64,000 bases of DNA from Hyphomonas johnsonii MHS-2 (GCF_000685275.1 NZ_ARYK01000005.1:1-64000); one strand, 5' to 3'. Shown: positions 9,173 to 18,833, counted from the first letter of the stretch. Translations and numbers: made by a program. The notes: generated by a model not told the origin, from the sequence alone.

Positions 9173-9676
9173 CTACAGGCCTGCCTCGCCTGTATCCACG
9201 CCCCATAGCGCCCTGCGCAGGGCCCATCCACGGTAATTGCGCACGCTGACTTCGCACCATTCCACCTGGCATGTGCCCAGATCGACCAGCACGCCGGCCC
9301 CCAGGGACGCGACTTCAGCACTCGCGGCGTCCGGCTTCGCGTGGATGACCGTTTCGGCCTGCACCATGGCGTCCCTGCCCGCTTCCAGCATGCGCGCATG
9401 GATCCAGACCTCGTCTCCCGACGGGTCCCGCACGAACCGCCAGTCGCGGGTTTCCTTGATGATCAGCAGGGGCAGGCCCTTGCGTTCATACCGCCAGACC
9501 ACCGCTTGCTCGCGGCTGGGGCCGGAGCGGCCATTGACGGCAGCAAATTTCAACACTTCGAAGCGCGGCACTTCCTTGCCGGAAAACTGGCTGATTCGCG
9601 TCAGGTGCGCTCCGTCAGCCGCCGCTGACCCGGTCAACAGCATCATTCCGGAAATGACGAAGGGTGCCCATTTCAT
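9173..9676 (-). CDS. Secreted SH3-like domain protein
   Basis: The 167-residue product has a signal peptide (cleavage likely near residue 20 after SAAA) followed by two SH3-like (SH3b) repeats. The first covers about residues 36-95 with RSGPSREQAVVWRY and the WxxVRDPSGDEVWIH pattern, and the second covers about 100-155 with HAKPDAAS and VEWCEVSV. Bacterial SH3b domains usually bind peptidoglycan or mediate envelope contacts. The gene is divergent from the 2-hydroxyacid dehydrogenase. The open frame runs further upstream, but the signal peptide fixes the start at 9676. Confidence 0.82.
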   Translation of the reverse strand: MKWAPFVISGMMLLTGSAAADGAHLTRISQFSGKEVPRFEVLKFAAVNGRSGPSREQAVVWRYERKGLPLLIIKETRDWRFVRDPSGDEVWIHARMLEAGRDAMVQAETVIHAKPDAASAEVASLGAGVLVDLGTCQVEWCEVSVRNYRGWALRRALWGVDTGEAGL

Positions 9677-9806
9677 GTGCAGTCTGCCTGACCCTGTGTT
9701 GAGGCAGCGACCCTCGCACACTGAGATGAATCGCACGTAAAACAACAAGCGTTGGCGATCCGGCAGCGCTCTGCTAAGTCCGATGGGGAATATCCAGAGG
9801 GGCGAC

Positions 9807-10793
9807 ATGCCAGTCAAGAAACTCAAGATCGTCGTCACCCGGAAACTCCCCACGCCGGTGGAGCTCCGGATGATGGAACTCTTCGATACGCGCCTGAACC
9901 ACGACGACCACGCCTTCACCCACGAGGAACTCGTCGAAGCGGTCCAGACGGCTGATGTCCTGGTGCCCACCGTCACCGACCGGATCGACAGCAAGGTGCT
10001 CGCCCGCGCCGGCGAACAGCTTCGCCTGATTGCGCAGTTCGGCGCAGGCGTCGACAATATCGACGTCCAGAGCGCGGTCCAGCGTGGCATCACGGTGACC
10101 AACACACCCGGCGTCCTGACCGACGACACGGCCGACTTCGCCATGGCATTGATCCTCGCGGTGCCCCGGCGCCTGCACGAAGGCTCACGGGTGATGGACC
10201 AGGGCCTGTTCGACGGCTGGACACCCACCTGGATGATGGGCCGCCGCCTTGCCGGCAAACGGCTCGGCATCATTGGCATGGGCCGCATCGGCCAGGCGGT
10301 TGCGCGCCGTGCCAAGGCCTTCGGCCTGCAGATCCACTATCACAACCGCAAGCCGGTCAGCCCGCGCACCGAGGAACTGCTGGACGCCACATACTGGGAC
10401 AGCCTCGACCAGATGTTGGCCCGCATGGATATTGTCTCGATCAATTGCCCGCACACCCCGGCTACGTTCCACCTGATGAATGCGCGCCGGATCGACCTGA
10501 TGAAGCCGGAATCCTACATCATCAACACGGCCCGCGGCGAAGTCATCGACGAGGCCGCCCTCGCGCGCGCCCTCAAGTCGGGCAAGATCGCCGGTGCCGG
10601 CCTCGACGTGTTCGAGCGCGAGCCCGCCGTCAATGCCGAACTGATCGGCCTGCCCAATGTCCTGCTGCTGCCGCACATGGGATCAGCCACGATCGAAGGC
10701 CGCACCGAGATGGGCGAGAAGGTGATCATCAACATCAAGACCTTCGCCGACGGCCACCGGCCACCCGACCGGGTCATCCCCGCGATCCTCTAG
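9807..10793 (+). CDS. D-2-hydroxyacid dehydrogenase (glyoxylate/hydroxypyruvate reductase type)
   Basis: The 328-residue enzyme belongs to the NAD(P)-dependent D-isomer 2-hydroxyacid dehydrogenases. The Rossmann motif GxGxxG is at residues 157-162, and the catalytic triad is Arg243 (TARGEV), Glu272 (VFEREP) and His290 (LLPHMGSAT). The sequence is closest in feel to the glyoxylate reductase/D-glycerate dehydrogenase branch, but the substrate is not decided by these residues. The start at 9807 follows GAGGGG; an ATG at 9783 is less well placed. Its stop codon interlocks with that of the convergent glycosyltransferase. Confidence 0.9.
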   Translation: MPVKKLKIVVTRKLPTPVELRMMELFDTRLNHDDHAFTHEELVEAVQTADVLVPTVTDRIDSKVLARAGEQLRLIAQFGAGVDNIDVQSAVQRGITVTNTPGVLTDDTADFAMALILAVPRRLHEGSRVMDQGLFDGWTPTWMMGRRLAGKRLGIIGMGRIGQAVARRAKAFGLQIHYHNRKPVSPRTEELLDATYWDSLDQMLARMDIVSINCPHTPATFHLMNARRIDLMKPESYIINTARGEVIDEAALARALKSGKIAGAGLDVFEREPAVNAELIGLPNVLLLPHMGSATIEGRTEMGEKVIINIKTFADGHRPPDRVIPAIL

Positions 10794-11593
10794 CCGCGCA
10801 GCTTCAGCGCCACCCCGATCAATGGACTGACGGCGCCGACCAGCGCCCGCTCCAGCGGCCCCTTCGCGAACTTGCGGAAATAGCGCGCCAGGCTTCTGGC
10901 CTTGTGGGCCTGAACGAGGGGCGACGGCACTTCGGACGTTGAGCCATAGTGAAGCGCGCCTGCCAGCGGCTGGTAGATGACCGCGCCGCCGGCCTCGACC
11001 ACCCGCCGGCACAGGTCGACATCCTCGACATGCATGAAATAGCCCTCGTCGAACCCGTGCAATGCCTCGAACGCGGCTCTCGGCATCAGGAAGAAAGCCC
11101 CCGAGACGGCACCCACCGGCACTGGCCCGGCCGGGCCGGGCATCTCGTCCAGCACCCACTTGCCGAGGCCGAGCGCGCGCCACAGGGTCAGTGTATTGCG
11201 CCGGCACCCGCGCGCTTCCCGGCCCGAAACATCGAAAATCCGCCCGCCGACCAGCGCCGGTTCTGGCTGGTCCTCAAGCGCCGCAAGCAGGTCGGCGATC
11301 GACCCGCGCCGGATCACGGCGTCCGGATTGATCACCAGCAGCATGTCGCCGAGGGCTGCGGCAGCGCCCCGGTTCACGCCCGCGCCAAAGCCCGGATTGC
11401 CACCGGTCCGCACCAGCCGGACCGTGTCTGACCCGGCCACGAAACGGTCGATCCAGGCGGTGCTTTCCGCCGGATTTCCATTGTCGACAATGATCGTTTC
11501 AGAGATGCCGGGATCGGATCTCAGCGCATACAGGCATTCATGCAGCCGCGGGCCGGTATGATAGGTCACCACGATGGCGGATACGGTCGGCAT
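10790..11593 (-). CDS. Glycosyltransferase family 2
   Basis: The 267-residue protein starts directly with a GT-A fold, MPTVSAIVVTYHTG, continues with the IIVDNGNP motif and the NPDA metal-binding motif, and ends with the basic C-terminal region of rhamnosyltransferase-like GT2 enzymes. It should transfer a sugar from a nucleotide donor in the cytosol during surface polysaccharide synthesis. The start at 11593 is five bases after the stop of the O-antigen ligase-like gene, which suggests coupled translation. Donor and acceptor are unknown. Confidence 0.87.
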   Translation of the reverse strand: MPTVSAIVVTYHTGPRLHECLYALRSDPGISETIIVDNGNPAESTAWIDRFVAGSDTVRLVRTGGNPGFGAGVNRGAAAALGDMLLVINPDAVIRRGSIADLLAALEDQPEPALVGGRIFDVSGREARGCRRNTLTLWRALGLGKWVLDEMPGPAGPVPVGAVSGAFFLMPRAAFEALHGFDEGYFMHVEDVDLCRRVVEAGGAVIYQPLAGALHYGSTSEVPSPLVQAHKARSLARYFRKFAKGPLERALVGAVSPLIGVALKLRG

Positions 11594-11598
11594 CGCTG

Positions 11599-12843
11599 TC
11601 ACAGCGAGGCCCGGTCCCGCCGCGACAGCAGGATGATGCCGCACACCGCCAGGATCACGCTCGCCCAGAAGGCATCATTCCAGCAATTGTACGCCACGCT
11701 GACAAGGCTGGCGACCACCCCGACCAAGCCGGCAATCGCATACCGCACATCCGGGCGCAGCGTGTCCGGGCGCGGCAGGTGGAACGCGACCAATACCAGG
11801 GTCAGGCCAGCCAGGACGGCCCCGACGAGTCCGGTTTCGGCCCATACCTGCAGCGGCATGTTGTGCGGGTGTCCGGGCACGACCGGATAGCTGGCCCAAT
11901 AGTCAGGCAGGCGCGCTAGCCAGTCGGGATGGTCCGAATAGGTCTCCCGCCAGGTTTTCGACGCCATCATGCCCTGCCCCGTCAGGGGGGCATCCGCGAC
12001 CTTGCCGATGACAATTTCCCAGGACCAGGCACGCGACTGGAACGAGGCCGGCAGCACCACTCCTGACTGGCGCAGCAGGTTGAGTCCCGCGCCGATCAGC
12101 AACGGCGCCGCCGCGATATACGCTGCAAAGGCGCTCACCAGCCACCGGTAGCCGTTCCGCGGCGACGCCCACACCAGTGCGAATGCCCCGAGCATCATGA
12201 AGATGGCGATCATGGCGGCCTGCGTGTCGATGCGGGCGAACACCACCAGGCTAACCAGGATGAGGCCGCCTGCGACCCCCTTCCAGGCCAGGCCCGGTCG
12301 CACACCGAGATAAGCTGCCAATATCGGCAGGACCAGGACGAAGGCATTCGCGTTGCGCGCAATGTTCTGCACACCGGATGATTGCGCCATCTCGCCGTCA
12401 CCATAGATCAGGGGCAGGACAAGCCCGCCAAGATAGGCGCTGATCGCGACCACCAGGCCCTGCACGGCAAACGCGCCCAGCATCACCCTTGACGCCCGCT
12501 GCGCGCTGCCCTGCGAAATGCGCAAGGCAGCGGCTACCGTCACGGCGCCGAACAGCGCGGTCAGGGCAACGCGCAGGCTGGCCGCCGGAATCGCGAAATT
12601 CCCCTCCAGCAGGTTGCCGGTGACAAGGCCGGCCGATGCCGGCGACCAGGTTTCGGTCAAGGCCGCCCAGGCGACAAAGGCGAAGGCCATCAACGCATAG
12701 TTGGCAGGCGGCATTTTCGGCCGTGCGACGGCCAGGGCAGCCAGGCCCGCAAGCGCCAGCAAGGGGCCGTACCCCTGCGCGCCAAGCAGGCCCATCACGG
12801 GCCAGAGCACGAACACGACCGCGAGGACTGGCGCAAAGGTCAT
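11599..12843 (-). CDS. O-antigen ligase/polymerase family membrane protein
   Basis: The 414-residue protein is hydrophobic throughout, with about 10-12 predicted membrane helices. The large periplasmic loop has a PGHPHNMPLQVWAETG stretch, the conserved His-containing signature of the O-antigen ligase (WaaL/Wzy-C) family, and an upstream SRAWSWEI segment with the Arg seen in this family. It would join or polymerise undecaprenyl-linked glycan on the outer face of the inner membrane. Ligase and polymerase cannot be told apart here. The start at 12843 is an internal ATG at the first membrane segment. It follows thrS by 46 bases and precedes a GT2 gene. Confidence 0.85.
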   Translation of the reverse strand: MTFAPVLAVVFVLWPVMGLLGAQGYGPLLALAGLAALAVARPKMPPANYALMAFAFVAWAALTETWSPASAGLVTGNLLEGNFAIPAASLRVALTALFGAVTVAAALRISQGSAQRASRVMLGAFAVQGLVVAISAYLGGLVLPLIYGDGEMAQSSGVQNIARNANAFVLVLPILAAYLGVRPGLAWKGVAGGLILVSLVVFARIDTQAAMIAIFMMLGAFALVWASPRNGYRWLVSAFAAYIAAAPLLIGAGLNLLRQSGVVLPASFQSRAWSWEIVIGKVADAPLTGQGMMASKTWRETYSDHPDWLARLPDYWASYPVVPGHPHNMPLQVWAETGLVGAVLAGLTLVLVAFHLPRPDTLRPDVRYAIAGLVGVVASLVSVAYNCWNDAFWASVILAVCGIILLSRRDRASL

Positions 12844-12889
12844 GCGACTCACTCTGTCGCCAACGCCCTGACTTGTCACGAGTCCCGGC

Positions 12890-14860
12890 TCACAAATCCC
12901 GCTTGAGATCCGGGGCAAGCGCTTCGTCGGCAAGGCTGGTGAGCGCCTCGTCGAGACTGATCATCTGCTGGCCCTGGCTGCCGAACCGCCGCAGCGCCAG
13001 CGTGCGCTCCTCGGCCTCACGGCCACCGACAACGGCAATGATCGGCACTTTCTGCAGGGAATGCTCGCGGACCTTGTAGTTGATCTTCTCGTTGCGCAGG
13101 TCCGTTTCGACCCGCAGGCCAGCCTTGCGCAGCGCCGCCGCCGCTTCCAGCGCATAATCGTTCGCCGCATCCGTTATGGCCGCAACGACGATCTGGACCG
13201 GTGACAGCCACATCGGGAACGCCCCGGCATAGTTTTCGATCAGGATCCCCATGAAGCGTTCGAACGTGCCGAACACGGCCCGGTGCAGCATGACCGGCCG
13301 GTGCTTGCCACCGTCAGAGCCCGTGTATTCCGCATCAAGGCGCTCCGGCAGCACATAGTCGAGCTGGAACGTGCCGCACTGCCAGGTCCGGCCGATCGCA
13401 TCCGTCAGGTGGAATTCCAGTTTCGGGCCATAGAAGGCGCCTTCGCCCGCGGCGATCTCGAACTCCATGCCGGCCGCAATCAGGGCATCCGACAGGGCCT
13501 TTTCGGCCCGGTCCCATGTTTCATCTGTTCCGGCCCGCGTCTCCGGGCGCGTCGCCAGCTTGTAGGAAATCTCCGACAGGCCGAAATCGCCATAAACACG
13601 CTCGAACAGTTTCAGGAAGCGCAGGGTCTCGTCAGCGATCTGGTCCTCGCGGCAGAAGATGTGCGCATCATCCTGCGTCATCTGGCGCACGCGCATCAGG
13701 CCGTGCAGCGCGCCATGGGCCTCGTTGCGATGACAACAGCCAAATTCAGCCATGCGGATCGGCAGGTCACGATACGAGCGCTGCCCGTTCTTGAATATCT
13801 GAACGTGCGCCGGGCAGTTCATCGGCTTCAGCGCCATCAGGTCGCTGTCGCCCGTCAGGATCGGCCCCTCGTCTTCGACAGACGGAATCTCGTCGGGCAC
13901 GACAAACATGTTCTCGCGGAATTTCGACCAGTGGCCAGACTGTTCCCAGAACACGGAGTTCAGCAATTGCGGCGTCTTCACTTCGACATAGCCGTCAGCG
14001 TCCTGCTGGCGGCGGATATAGGCCTCCAGCTGGCGCCAGATCATGAAACCTTTCGGGTGCCAGAAGACAGAGCCCTGCGCTTCCGGCTGGAAGTGGAACA
14101 GGTCCAGCGCCGCGCCCACCTTGCGGTGGTCACGCTTTTCAGCCTCTTCGAGACGCAAAAGGTGCGCCTTCAGGTCCTTTTCGTTCGCCCAGGCCGTGCC
14201 GTACATGCGCTGCAGCATTTCGTTCTTCGAATCGCCGCGCCAATAGGCACCGGCCAGCTTCATCAGCTTGAACGCTTTCGGCAGCTTGCCCGTCGATGGC
14301 AGGTGCGGCCCGCGGCACAGGTCGAACCAGTCGCCCTGGCGGTAGAGCGTGATCGCCTCGCCCGGCGGGATGATGTCGTCGATGATCTGCGCCTTGTAGT
14401 CTTCACCGATCTGCTTGAACATCGCGATCGCTTCGTCCTTGTCCCAAACCTCGCGGACAATGGGATAATCGGCGTCGACGATGGCGCGCATCTTGGCTTC
14501 GATCTTCTCGAAATCCTCCGTCGAGAAGGGCTCCTCGCGGGCGAAGTCGTAGTAGAACCCGTCATCGATCACCGGCCCGATCGTCACTTGCGTATCGGGG
14601 TAGAGCTCCTGCACGGCCTGCGCCAGCACGTGTGCGGCGTCGTGCCGGATCAATTCGAGGCCTTCCGGGTCTTTCTGCGTCACGATTTCGACGCGGGCAT
14701 CGCCGTCCAGCGGGCGCATCAGGTCGCGCAACTCGCCGTCCACACGGGCGGCAATTGCCTTCTTGGCGAGGGAGTTCGAGATCGAACTCGCGACATCGAA
14801 CGGGCTGGCGCCTGCTTCGAACTCGCGCACCGATCCGTCGGGCAGGGATACTTTGATCAT
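12890..14860 (-). CDS. thrS: Threonyl-tRNA synthetase
   Basis: This 656-residue class II synthetase has the usual order: TGS domain at the N-terminus (residues 1-60), the editing domain with its [10 protein letters not shown] motif near residue 75, the catalytic core with the zinc ligands in MNCPAHV and the [11 protein letters not shown] region, and the C-terminal anticodon-binding domain with PVQIVV. The length is typical. It charges tRNA-Thr; a tRNA-Thr(CGT) gene lies at 36290. A hairpin upstream at 14956 may be a terminator or leader element. Confidence 0.98.
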   Translation of the reverse strand: MIKVSLPDGSVREFEAGASPFDVASSISNSLAKKAIAARVDGELRDLMRPLDGDARVEIVTQKDPEGLELIRHDAAHVLAQAVQELYPDTQVTIGPVIDDGFYYDFAREEPFSTEDFEKIEAKMRAIVDADYPIVREVWDKDEAIAMFKQIGEDYKAQIIDDIIPPGEAITLYRQGDWFDLCRGPHLPSTGKLPKAFKLMKLAGAYWRGDSKNEMLQRMYGTAWANEKDLKAHLLRLEEAEKRDHRKVGAALDLFHFQPEAQGSVFWHPKGFMIWRQLEAYIRRQQDADGYVEVKTPQLLNSVFWEQSGHWSKFRENMFVVPDEIPSVEDEGPILTGDSDLMALKPMNCPAHVQIFKNGQRSYRDLPIRMAEFGCCHRNEAHGALHGLMRVRQMTQDDAHIFCREDQIADETLRFLKLFERVYGDFGLSEISYKLATRPETRAGTDETWDRAEKALSDALIAAGMEFEIAAGEGAFYGPKLEFHLTDAIGRTWQCGTFQLDYVLPERLDAEYTGSDGGKHRPVMLHRAVFGTFERFMGILIENYAGAFPMWLSPVQIVVAAITDAANDYALEAAAALRKAGLRVETDLRNEKINYKVREHSLQKVPIIAVVGGREAEERTLALRRFGSQGQQMISLDEALTSLADEALAPDLKRDL

Positions 14861-14955
14861 GTTTCAGTCTTCTTCAGCGGTCTGGCGCACGGGGCGCGGC
14901 AAAGTCTTGGTCCGTAAGGCCTGCCTGCGGCGGTCTGCTTAACGCGAGTTCGCCG

Positions 14956-14981
14956 AAAATCCCACCCCAATTGCGGGGCGG
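14956..14981 (-). terminator. Terminator-like hairpin between yidD and thrS
   Basis: On the minus strand CCGCCCC pairs with GGGGTGG (one G-U pair) around a GCAATT loop and is followed by GATTTT. It lies 166 bases after yidD and 96 bases before the thrS start, so it may end the upstream transcript or act in the thrS leader. The rest of the 285-base gap holds no gene I can support. Confidence 0.5.
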
Positions 14982-15146
14982 AATGCATCAGGCCGGGCGG
15001 CCGGGTCGAAGGGAGTTTACCGGGTACATGAAACGCGAGCGCGCAAGGGTGCGCCACCGGCAGGGGTCATGCACCCCGGCGGGTTCGCGTGGTCAGGCCG
15101 CTGGGCAGCTGGATACGGAACGAACGTTTCATCGGGGCGGCTTATC

Positions 15147-15473
15147 TCACGCTTCAGGCGGATTTTCAACTCCGGGCGGCGGGAAGGGCCGCCCGCCAGT
15201 CTTCCAGTCACCATAGCGCCATGGCTGCCAGGCCGGCACATCAGGCAGGGTCTCCGGCGCCGGGTCATGCCCGAAGCTGCCACCGGGCCGACACCGGATG
15301 AACCGCGCAAAGGCCATCCAGCCACCAGCCCACCAGCCATGCCGGGCCACGCATTCGGCGCCATACTCGCTGCAGGTCGGTTTGTGCTGGCAACGCGCAC
15401 CGAAGACATAGAACAGCGGCGAGAAGGTTGCCTTGTAGATCCGGAGCAGGACATAGGCGGCCTTGCGGCGCAT
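15147..15473 (-). CDS. yidD: Membrane protein insertion efficiency factor YidD
   Basis: The 108-residue protein contains the YidD signature, with Cys residues in GARCQHKPTCSEYG and the helix RHGWWAGGWMAFARFIRCRPGG. YidD is a small peripheral membrane protein that helps YidC insert proteins. The start at 15473 is ten bases after the stop of the IscU-like gene, so the pair is probably cotranscribed. The C-terminal 30 residues rich in Pro, Trp and Gly are longer than in E. coli but common in alphaproteobacteria. Confidence 0.92.
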   Translation of the reverse strand: MRRKAAYVLLRIYKATFSPLFYVFGARCQHKPTCSEYGAECVARHGWWAGGWMAFARFIRCRPGGSFGHDPAPETLPDVPAWQPWRYGDWKTGGRPFPPPGVENPPEA

Positions 15474-15483
15474 CCCGGCCACC

Positions 15484-15942
15484 TCAGCCCGCCACGACGG
15501 GCGCAAGGCCCCTCGCGACCCGGGCCTGCTCGATCGCCGCCACAGCCGCTTCGAAAGCCAGCAGCGTGCTCGTGTGGCGCGGCGGATAGTCGGCAACGGC
15601 CTCAAGGTGGCGCAGCTCCCAGAACCGGCCCTCCGGCGGCGGGCCATTGTCCTTCAGCATGTGCTTGAGCGCATCCCGCGCCGCGATCACTTCGTCGACC
15701 GAAGCGCCCACGCCATATTCTGCCAGGATCGCTGTTGCGGCCTGGCCCAGCGCGCACGCGACCGGGTCGACTGCGATGGCCGCGACATGATCGCCGGCCG
15801 CATCGAGGCGCACATCCACCTTCACGGTCGAGCCACACACCCGCGATACCTTCAGGGACGACCCTTCGGCCCCCTCCAGGTTGCCGAGATGCGGGATGCT
15901 CGCTGCCAGTTCGAGGATGCGGTTGTGATAAAGATCGCTCAT
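15484..15942 (-). CDS. NifU/IscU-like iron-sulfur scaffold family protein
   Basis: The 152-residue protein starts MSDLYHNRILELAA, like the IscU/NifU N-terminal family. Two conserved cysteines are visible, in RVCGSTV and in PVACALGQA; the third cysteine of canonical IscU is absent, replaced around YPPRHTSTLL. This matches the divergent alphaproteobacterial branch often found next to yidD. A role in Fe-S cluster assembly is therefore inferred, not certain. The start at 15942 is set by the family N-terminus; the reading frame upstream has no homology. Confidence 0.8.
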   Translation of the reverse strand: MSDLYHNRILELAASIPHLGNLEGAEGSSLKVSRVCGSTVKVDVRLDAAGDHVAAIAVDPVACALGQAATAILAEYGVGASVDEVIAARDALKHMLKDNGPPPEGRFWELRHLEAVADYPPRHTSTLLAFEAAVAAIEQARVARGLAPVVAG

Positions 15943-16411
15943 TACCGCAAAGATGGACCCGCACCCGCCGCTCTGCAAGCGGGCCGCCTGCGCCGCCAAA
16001 AAAAGAGGCCACCTGTGCCCCTTGGGACGCAGGCAGCCTGTCTGAAGTTTGGGTGCATTGAAATCGGGGTTCAAGGTCCGATGCCCTGTCGTCCCACACC
16101 GCGCCGCGCGTGGTCAATTTAACGATCAGACAGGAATGTATTCCGCACCATCCGGCGGTCGCTGCCAGCGCAATCTTTACCATGCCGGAGCCCGCAACAG
16201 GGGGCGAAACGCACGGAGCAGCGGTCGACGCCTGGGCCAAAAAAAAGAGCCTCCCGGCAGGCCGGGAGGCTCAGGTAAAAGAGATGCATTCGGCCAGGTC
16301 TCTGGGTGATTGCCGGCCTGTTGGGGGTTGGTGGTGGGCCGTGAATACCTGACGCGGAAAAACATGTGGTTCCCGGCGGTCCCTCAATTTCGATGAAATT
16401 TCGGGTTTCCG
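15943..16411. other. Intergenic region between IscU-like gene and cysS
   Basis: This 469-base gap has no convincing gene. It contains a strong minus-strand terminator at 16240-16272 that ends the cysS transcript about 140 bases after its stop, and beyond it the presumed promoter of the IscU-like/yidD pair. The short frames in it are arginine- and proline-rich and look random. Confidence 0.6.
16240..16272 (-). terminator. Strong intrinsic terminator downstream of cysS
   Basis: GAGCCTCCCGGC pairs with GCCGGGAGGCTC around a two-base turn, and on the minus strand a run of eight T follows. It is one of the best terminators in the window and lies about 140 bases past the cysS stop, an unusually long 3' stretch. 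Confidence 0.9.
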
Positions 16412-17797
16412 TCAGACACGCCGCCAGGTTGAACCGCCGGCGCTGTCCATGATCTCGATCCCTTCCGCCGCCAATGCGTCGCGGATCCTGTCGGCCTCGG
16501 CCCAGTCCTTCGCCGCGCGGGCTTCGATCCGGGCCTGCACGAGGGCGTCGATGCGGGCATTGCCACCGCTGTCTGCACCTTGTTCCCAGTCCTTCGGAGT
16601 GCGCGTCAGCAGGCCGAGCAGGTCGCCCGCCGCCAGCAGGTTCGCCCGCGCATTGGCCATCGCCACATGATCCTTGTGATCGGCTGCAGTATTGGCCTCG
16701 CCAGCCAGACGGGAGAGTTCGGCCAGGGCTTCAGGGGTGTTGAGATCATCGGCCAACGCCCGCGCCACGCCCCTGTCACGGGCCCCGCCCCCCTCTTCGT
16801 CCCATACGCGCCGCAAGGCGCCGTACACCCGGTCGAGCGTGGTCTTGGCCTGTTTCAGCAGGTCTTCGGTCCAGTCGAGCGGCGCCCGGTAGTGCCCGCT
16901 CAGCATGGCGAACCGCAGAACCTCGCCCGGCCATGCCTTCAGCAGGTCATGCACCATCACGACATTGCCCAGCGACTTGGACATCTTCTCCCCGCCCATG
17001 TCGAGAAAACCGTTGTGCATCCAGTAATTCGCCATCACCTGCCCGTGGGCGCATTCCGACTGGGCAATCTCGTTTTCATGGTGCGGGAACTGCAGGTCGA
17101 TGCCGCCGCCATGAATATCGATCGTCTTTCCAAGGTGCTTTTCGGCCATCGCCGAGCATTCGATATGCCAGCCGGGCCGGCCGCGGCCCCAGGGGCTGTC
17201 CCAGATCGCGTCTTCCGGCTCACCCGGCTTGGCGAACTTCCACAAGGCGAAATCCGCCGGATTGCGCTTGTCGGTGTCGATTTCGACACGTGCCCCGGCC
17301 TCGTTGTCCTCGGGCTTGCGCCCCGACAGCTTGCCATAATCCGGCATGGAGCCGACCGAGAACCAGACTCCCTGCGCGCCGACATAGGCGTATTTCTTGC
17401 GCACCAGCTTTTCGATCATGGCGATCATTTCCGGCACATGGCCGGTCGCCCATGGTTCGATCGTCGGCGGCGCCACGTTCAGTGCCGCCATGTCCTCATT
17501 GTAGATCGCCGCATACTTGCGGGTGATCGTCTCGATCGGCTCGCCGGTTTCGAGCGCTGCGGCAATGATCTTGTCCTCGATATCCGTGATGTTCCGCGCA
17601 TAGACGATTGCCTTGGCGCCGAACTGCTCGGCGAGCACGCGCCGCAGGACATCAAATACGATGGGCGGGCGCGCATTGCCGATATGCGCGTAATTATAGA
17701 CCGTCGGGCCGCACACATAGAGCGTCACACGGGCCGGATCCTGGGGTTCAAACACGCGTTTTTGGCGCGCAGCGGTGTCATAAATGCGGAGAGTCAT
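16412..17797 (-). CDS. cysS: Cysteinyl-tRNA synthetase
   Basis: The 461-residue class I enzyme attaches cysteine to tRNA-Cys. It shows the zinc-binding Cys in LYVCGPTVYNYAHIGNARP, which also carries the HIGH-type motif (HIGN), the WHIECSAMA zinc region, HHENEIAQSE, and the KMSKS motif (KMSKSLGN). The C-terminal anticodon-binding helices include the DWAEADRIRDAL stretch. Length is standard. It is divergent from folE across a 362-base gap. Confidence 0.98.
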   Translation of the reverse strand: MTLRIYDTAARQKRVFEPQDPARVTLYVCGPTVYNYAHIGNARPPIVFDVLRRVLAEQFGAKAIVYARNITDIEDKIIAAALETGEPIETITRKYAAIYNEDMAALNVAPPTIEPWATGHVPEMIAMIEKLVRKKYAYVGAQGVWFSVGSMPDYGKLSGRKPEDNEAGARVEIDTDKRNPADFALWKFAKPGEPEDAIWDSPWGRGRPGWHIECSAMAEKHLGKTIDIHGGGIDLQFPHHENEIAQSECAHGQVMANYWMHNGFLDMGGEKMSKSLGNVVMVHDLLKAWPGEVLRFAMLSGHYRAPLDWTEDLLKQAKTTLDRVYGALRRVWDEEGGGARDRGVARALADDLNTPEALAELSRLAGEANTAADHKDHVAMANARANLLAAGDLLGLLTRTPKDWEQGADSGGNARIDALVQARIEARAAKDWAEADRIRDALAAEGIEIMDSAGGSTWRRV

Positions 17798-18159
17798 GGA
17801 ATTTCAGGCTCGAACGGAGAAAAAGGAAAATTTCAATGCCCTGCAACAGGGTCAGGTGCCCTAATGGGCACATGTTGCCTCAACAGCAACAGGGTGTCAG
17901 CAATTCGAGCAGGGGGCTGGACGTTTCCATGAACCGGCCATTATCACCCGGGTTCGGCCTCGGCAACGGCAATCCCTCAAACTGTTTACTCGGCGTCACC
18001 GCAGAAATTTCTGGAAACGGCGCATTTGCGCGCCTATCTTCCCTTCCATCGCCCTGAGGGTATCAACTCGGGCGGGCGTTAAGTCCGGGCAGGGGGCCAT
18101 CCGGTTTCCCAGACCAAGCCTCGGCTCGACCTCCGTCCCTCAGTCGAAGGACATATAAT
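17798..18159. other. Divergent intergenic region cysS/folE
   Basis: The 362-base gap between two divergent genes must hold both promoters. I see a small hairpin, TGCCC-TAAT-GGGCA, near 17860, but no riboswitch class I can name and no gene. An AAGGA before folE at about 18146-18151 is its ribosome binding site. Confidence 0.5.
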
Positions 18160-18780
18160 ATGGCAATGGACGCCATCACACCCAAGAATGACAAGTCGCG
18201 GGGTGACCCCTTGGTTCGCCCGACAGTGGAAGAAGCTGAAGCGGCTGTACGTACGCTCATAGCCTGGGCCGGCGACGATCCGCGCCGTGAAGGCCTGCTC
18301 GACACGCCCAAGCGCGTCGTCAACGCCTACCGGGAATGGTTTGGCGGGTATGACGAAGACCCGGTCAAATATCTCTCGCGCACCTTCGAGGACGTACAGG
18401 GCTATGACGACATCGTCATCTTGCGCAATATCGATGTGGAGAGCCATTGCGAGCACCACATGGCGCCCTTCATCGGCAAGGCATTCGTCGCCTACAAGCC
18501 GTCGGACGCTGTCGTAGGCATTTCCAAGCTCGCCCGCGTGGTCGAGATTTTCGCCAAGCGTCTCCAGACGCAGGAAACCATGACCGCACAGATTTGCGAT
18601 GCGATCACGGAAAGCCTCGCGCCGATGGGGACAGCTGTCCTGATCGAAGCCGTGCATGAATGCATGTCGACGCGCGGTGTCCATCACAAGGACGTGACCA
18701 CGGTGACAACGCAGTTCACGGGTGTCTTCAAGTCGGACGCCGACCTGCGCAACCGCTTCCTCAGGGTGTCCGGCCAGTAG
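18160..18780 (+). CDS. folE: GTP cyclohydrolase I
   Basis: FolE converts GTP to 7,8-dihydroneopterin triphosphate, the first step of folate synthesis. The 206-residue protein has the zinc-binding and catalytic stretch [11 protein letters not shown], the GKAFVAY segment, the [17 protein letters not shown] helix, and [11 protein letters not shown] with the second zinc cysteine. The start at 18160 is supported by AAGGA eight bases upstream. This is the homodecameric type I enzyme (FolE1). Confidence 0.98.
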   Translation: MAMDAITPKNDKSRGDPLVRPTVEEAEAAVRTLIAWAGDDPRREGLLDTPKRVVNAYREWFGGYDEDPVKYLSRTFEDVQGYDDIVILRNIDVESHCEHHMAPFIGKAFVAYKPSDAVVGISKLARVVEIFAKRLQTQETMTAQICDAITESLAPMGTAVLIEAVHECMSTRGVHHKDVTTVTTQFTGVFKSDADLRNRFLRVSGQ

Positions 18781-18803
18781 GTTTCAATCCCCGGAAATTC
18801 CAG

Positions 18804-18833
18804 AAGCCCCGGCGCATCGCCGGGGCTTTTTTT
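18804..18833 (+). terminator. Intrinsic terminator after folE
   Basis: AGCCCCGGCG pairs with CGCCGGGGCT around a CAT loop, followed by seven T. A strong factor-independent terminator about 25 bases after the folE stop. Confidence 0.95.

Noticed and set aside
13283..14917. A 544-codon plus-strand frame opposite thrS
   Set aside because: Shadow frame of thrS. No signal, domain or ribosome binding site supports it.
16177..16365. A 62-codon minus-strand frame in the gap after cysS
   Set aside because: The product is Arg/Pro-rich, runs through a strong terminator hairpin, and has no ribosome binding site.
17855..17872. A small TGCCC-TAAT-GGGCA hairpin before folE, considered as riboswitch part
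   Set aside because: It is too small and far from folE, and no class of riboswitch fits; folate riboswitches are known mainly in Firmicutes.
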